From the NCBI GenBank assembly GCA_947492995.1, contig CANLOU010000001.1:62001-126000 (forward strand): 64,000 nucleotides of DNA, given 5' to 3'. A model generated the notes under the pieces. That model ran no database searches. It worked only from the letters and a program-made list of their open reading frames with translations, and was not told where the DNA came from. Shown here in pieces: positions 61,362 to 64,000 of this stretch. Numbering within the stretch: the first letter of the stretch is position 1; the number at the start of each line of letters is the position of its first letter. The DNA comes from an uncultured Litoreibacter sp. Its GTDB lineage: Bacteria; Pseudomonadota; Alphaproteobacteria; Rhodobacterales; Rhodobacteraceae. The position numbers were made by a program, and so were the translations under genes.

Positions 61362-62261
61362 TTAGTTAGAGGCGACTTGGATCGAAGGAGCGATAGGCGA
61401 GATACCCGCATATTCTTCCTTCGCGCCAGCAAGCCATGCCGCGTACGCCTCTTCCGAGACAACCTTGACCGTAATCGGCATGTAGGCATGCGCTTGGCCG
61501 CAAAGTTCAGAACACTGGCCAAAGTAGATGCCTTCGACCTCTGGTGTGAACCACAGCTGCGCCAGACGCCCGGGCACGCCGTCCTGCTTCACGCCGAACG
61601 ATGGGATGGTCCAGGAGTGGATCACGTCAGCGCCGGTCACCTGCATCACAATGGTTTTGCCGACAGGCACAACAATCGCCGTATCCGTGGCCAGCAAGAA
61701 TTCGGCGTCGGTGTAGCCGGCTTCGGCCAATTCAGCAGAGACATCAGGTGTCAGACGGTTTTCGCCGGCCCCAATCATGAAGCTGTCAAAGGCGAAGCCC
61801 TCGTCAACATATTCGTAGCCCCAGTACCACTGATAACCAGTCGCCTTAATGACGATGTCGCCTTCAGGGATTTGCTGCTGCTTGAACAAAACCGGGATGG
61901 AGAATGCGCCGATAACCACGAGGATCAGGATCGGTACAACCGTCCATGCCACTTCGATGGTGGAATTGTGGGTGAAGGTCTTCGGCGTTGGGTTGCGCTT
62001 GGCGGCAAATTTGTAGGCCGCGTAGATCAGCAGCGCCGTCACAAACAGCGTAATCGCGGTGATGATGACGAACACGAACCAGTCCAACCAGTGGATGTCG
62101 CGGGCCAACTCGGTGGTCGCGGGCTGGAAGTCGATGCCTTTTTCCCAAGGCTTGCCGATGATCTCAAGATCACCCAGCGCGTTGTCGATGTTGGATTGCG
62201 CCCAGGCAGCACCTGTCATTGGAAGTGTGGCCAAAGCGCCCAGAATCGTCGAAAGTCGCAT
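61362..62261 (-). CDS. ctaC: Cytochrome c oxidase subunit II
   Basis: This 299-residue protein starts at the ATG at 62261 with a signal peptide (cleavage near AAWAQ, about 22). Two membrane helices precede a periplasmic cupredoxin domain with the binuclear CuA site: [17 protein letters not shown] followed by [15 protein letters not shown] (Cys-x3-Cys-x3-His-x2-Met). It accepts electrons from cytochrome c. It is the first gene of ctaC-ctaB-ctaG-ctaE; ctaD is not in the window. A 163-bp divergent spacer separates it from tldD. Confidence 0.97.
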   Translation of the reverse strand: MRLSTILGALATLPMTGAAWAQSNIDNALGDLEIIGKPWEKGIDFQPATTELARDIHWLDWFVFVIITAITLFVTALLIYAAYKFAAKRNPTPKTFTHNSTIEVAWTVVPILILVVIGAFSIPVLFKQQQIPEGDIVIKATGYQWYWGYEYVDEGFAFDSFMIGAGENRLTPDVSAELAEAGYTDAEFLLATDTAIVVPVGKTIVMQVTGADVIHSWTIPSFGVKQDGVPGRLAQLWFTPEVEGIYFGQCSELCGQAHAYMPITVKVVSEEAYAAWLAGAKEEYAGISPIAPSIQVASN

Positions 62262-62424
62262 AGTGTTTTCCCTGCTATTCAAGGGCGTGCTGCTCGTAGC
62301 ACGGAATCCCCCGTTGCGTCTGCCGCTGTCAAAACCATATTAGAGGCTGCGGGGCAAGGCTCACCCGCACTCTCGCGCTACCTTGCCGCAGGCAAATGCG
62401 CCCAATTTTGCAGGAGACGCGATT

Positions 62425-63852
62425 ATGGCCACGAAAATGGACGCCTTCACCCCATTCGAGTCGATGCTCGACCAAGACCGCACCCTGCAAATTCTGCGCT
62501 CCGCCACCGATGGGGCGGATGACGGAGAGCTGTTTTTGGAGCGCAAGCGCGGCGAGGTTTTTGCCTTCGACGATGGGCGGCTGAAAACGGCAAGCTACGA
62601 CGCGTCCGAAGGCTTCGGGCTGCGCGCCGTGAAGGGCGAAACTGCAGGCTACGCCCACGCCACGGAGATTTCCGAGCGGGCGCTGCTGCGCGCCTCTGAA
62701 ACCGCGCGACTGGCAGTTGGTGCAGGCGGCGCAACCCTTGCTGCGGGGCCGCAGGCCACCAATCGTAAGCTCTATACCGACGAGAACCCGATGGACGGGG
62801 CCACTTTCCCCGCCAAGGTCGAAACTCTGAAAGAAATTGACGACTTCGCCCGCAGCCTCGACAGCCGCGTGGTGCAGGTGTCGGCATCCCTCGCGGCCTC
62901 CCACCAGCAGGTTGCCATTCTGCGCCCCGACGGCGCGTTGGTCTATGATGACCGCCCGATGACCCGCATCAATGTCTCTATCATTGCTGAAAAAGAGGGC
63001 CGCCGCGAAAGCGGCACTGCGGGTGGTGGCGGGCGCGACTTGCTGACGCCGCTGATGGACCGCTCGCATTGGGAAGGGCTGGTGCGGGAGGCATTGCGCA
63101 TTGCGCTCGTCAACCTCGACGCTGTCCCCGCCCCTGCCGGCGTCATGGACGTGGTGCTTGGCCCCGGCTGGCCCGGCATATTGCTGCACGAGGCCATCGG
63201 CCACGGGCTTGAAGGCGACTTCAACCGCAAGAAGACCTCGGCCTTCGCCGGGCTGATGGGCCAGCAGATCGCAGCCAAGGGTGTCACGGTGCTGGATGAC
63301 GGCACCATCCCGGATCGGCGTGGATCAATCACCGTCGATGACGAGGGGACGCCGTCGGGCAAAAACACCCTGATCGAGGACGGCGTTCTGGTGGGTTACA
63401 TGCAGGACCGCCAAAACGCTCGGCTGATGGGGGTCAAACCCACCGGCAACGGCAGGCGCGAAAGCTACGCCCATGCCCCGATGCCCCGCATGACCAACAC
63501 ATATATGCTGGGCGGCGACGCGGACCCGCAAGCCATCGTCAAGGACCTCAAAGACGGCATCTATGCCGTGGGCTTCGGCGGGGGCCAGGTCGACATCACC
63601 AACGGCAAGTTCGTGTTCTCCTGCACCGAGGCCTACCGCGTGCGGAACGGTGTCGTCGGCGAACCGGTGAATGGCGCCACCCTGATCGGCGACGGGGCCA
63701 CCGCGCTGAAGCACATTCAGGCCATTGGCAATGACATGGCGCTGGACCCCGGCATGGGCAATTGCGGCAAGCAGGGCCAATGGGTGCCAGTTGGCGTGGG
63801 CCAGCCAACGCTCAAAATAGGCAACCTGACGGTTGGCGGGTCGCAAACCTGA
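62425..63852 (+). CDS. tldD: Metalloprotease TldD
   Basis: This 475-residue protein partners with TldE/PmbA to degrade or process small peptides. The zinc motif HEAIGH is at 255-260 (LLHEAIGHGLEGDFNRK), followed by the family segment TSAFAGLMGQQIA and the C-terminal GGQVDITNGKFVFSC. The start ATG at 62425 follows CAGGAGA. A GNAT gene follows with one base overlap (TGATG). TldE is not in the window. Confidence 0.96.
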   Translation: MATKMDAFTPFESMLDQDRTLQILRSATDGADDGELFLERKRGEVFAFDDGRLKTASYDASEGFGLRAVKGETAGYAHATEISERALLRASETARLAVGAGGATLAAGPQATNRKLYTDENPMDGATFPAKVETLKEIDDFARSLDSRVVQVSASLAASHQQVAILRPDGALVYDDRPMTRINVSIIAEKEGRRESGTAGGGGRDLLTPLMDRSHWEGLVREALRIALVNLDAVPAPAGVMDVVLGPGWPGILLHEAIGHGLEGDFNRKKTSAFAGLMGQQIAAKGVTVLDDGTIPDRRGSITVDDEGTPSGKNTLIEDGVLVGYMQDRQNARLMGVKPTGNGRRESYAHAPMPRMTNTYMLGGDADPQAIVKDLKDGIYAVGFGGGQVDITNGKFVFSCTEAYRVRNGVVGEPVNGATLIGDGATALKHIQAIGNDMALDPGMGNCGKQGQWVPVGVGQPTLKIGNLTVGGSQT

Positions 63853-64000
63853 TGCTGCGCCGCGCCACTGAGGATGATTTCGCCCCGCTTACCATCTTGT
63901 GGGCCGAAGGCTGGGATGCAGGCCACGCAAAGGTTGCGCCGAAGGCCTTGGTCAAGCTGCGTACCGCTGCCAGCTTTCACATGCGACTTCGCAATTTCGG
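63852..64000 (+). CDS. GNAT family protein, 5' part only
   Basis: The open frame starts at the ATG sharing a base with the tldD stop and runs off the right edge (about 49 residues). It begins MLRRATEDDFAPLTILWAEG, an acetyltransferase-like N-terminus (start strand, then acidic DDF turn and helix). The acetyl-CoA site is not visible, so the family is tentative. Confidence 0.6.
   Translation, partial: MLRRATEDDFAPLTILWAEGWDAGHAKVAPKALVKLRTAASFHMRLRNF

Overview
The window is a gene-dense, GC-rich alphaproteobacterial chromosome segment. Gene order (ftsH-tilS-cpoB-pal-tolB-tolA-tolR-tolQ-ybgC followed by ruvB-ruvA-ruvC, and a ctaC-ctaB-ctaG-ctaE-surf1-thrC block) and the protein sequences fit Rhodobacteraceae, most likely the marine Roseobacter group. 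I see no rRNA, no tRNA, no CRISPR array, no complete insertion sequence and no prophage. Most of the window is core chromosome with accessory patches.

Layout. 1-10006 (minus): a partial MOSC protein, then the ftsH/tilS and Tol-Pal envelope cluster, which carries an extra secreted copy of the TolA C-terminal domain between tolA and tolB. 10202-11406: a DinB-family gene and about 700 bp rich in palindromes, sitting between the Tol and Ruv blocks. 11407-14242 (minus): an unknown protein and ruvCAB. 14581-18253: a DUF1127 peptide, a small membrane protein, prmA, msrA and an MFS transporter. 18338-22412: a membrane/START-like protein, an SbtA-type bicarbonate permease with a PII-like partner, and a LysR gene divergent from an azoreductase. 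22426-25462 (plus): an SDR, a methanethiol oxidase/SBP56 protein and its membrane partner. 25485-33187 (minus): an EEP-family nuclease/phosphatase, rpsD, an M50 peptidase coupled to a Hint-domain protein, and a fused 5-oxoprolinase. 33194-35658 (minus): modABC, apparently co-transcribed with the oxoprolinase.

35744-40922: threonine dehydratase, an HDAC-like deacetylase, NUDIX, DUF1178, an SDR and aspartate kinase. 40965-43210: a DUF1007 protein, and a TetR gene divergent from a DM13-SPW pair. 43362-48801: ptsP (nitrogen-PTS enzyme I), EcsC, GNAT, a flavin reductase and a small RTX protein. 49086-52352: a SulP transporter and the mtnP-apt methylthioadenosine/adenine salvage operon. 52383-57996: a FAD-linked oxidase, a secreted MBL-fold protein, GNAT, an M16 peptidase and thrC. 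58009-62261 (minus): cytochrome c oxidase subunits II and III with haem-O synthase, Cox11 and SURF1; subunit I is not in the window. 62425-64000 (plus): tldD and the start of a GNAT gene.

Functional links seen here: Tol-Pal envelope constriction; RuvABC recombination; mtnP feeding adenine to apt; lysC and thrC both in the aspartate-to-threonine pathway; aa3-type oxidase biogenesis. Besides genes, the window is unusually rich in small intergenic palindromes. These comprise four consecutive 20-bp perfect palindromes at 11031-11123, a 17-bp inverted repeat at 11327-11381, GGGGC-AAA-GCCCC elements beside an ATATTTTTG tract downstream of genes, a two-hairpin element repeated after two genes, and GGTTCCCC/GGGGAACC palindromes inside the oxoprolinase gene. 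No complete new defence or mobile system is visible. The best leads are the extra TolA domain, the palindrome families, the SbtA/PII pair and the SBP56 plus membrane-protein pair.
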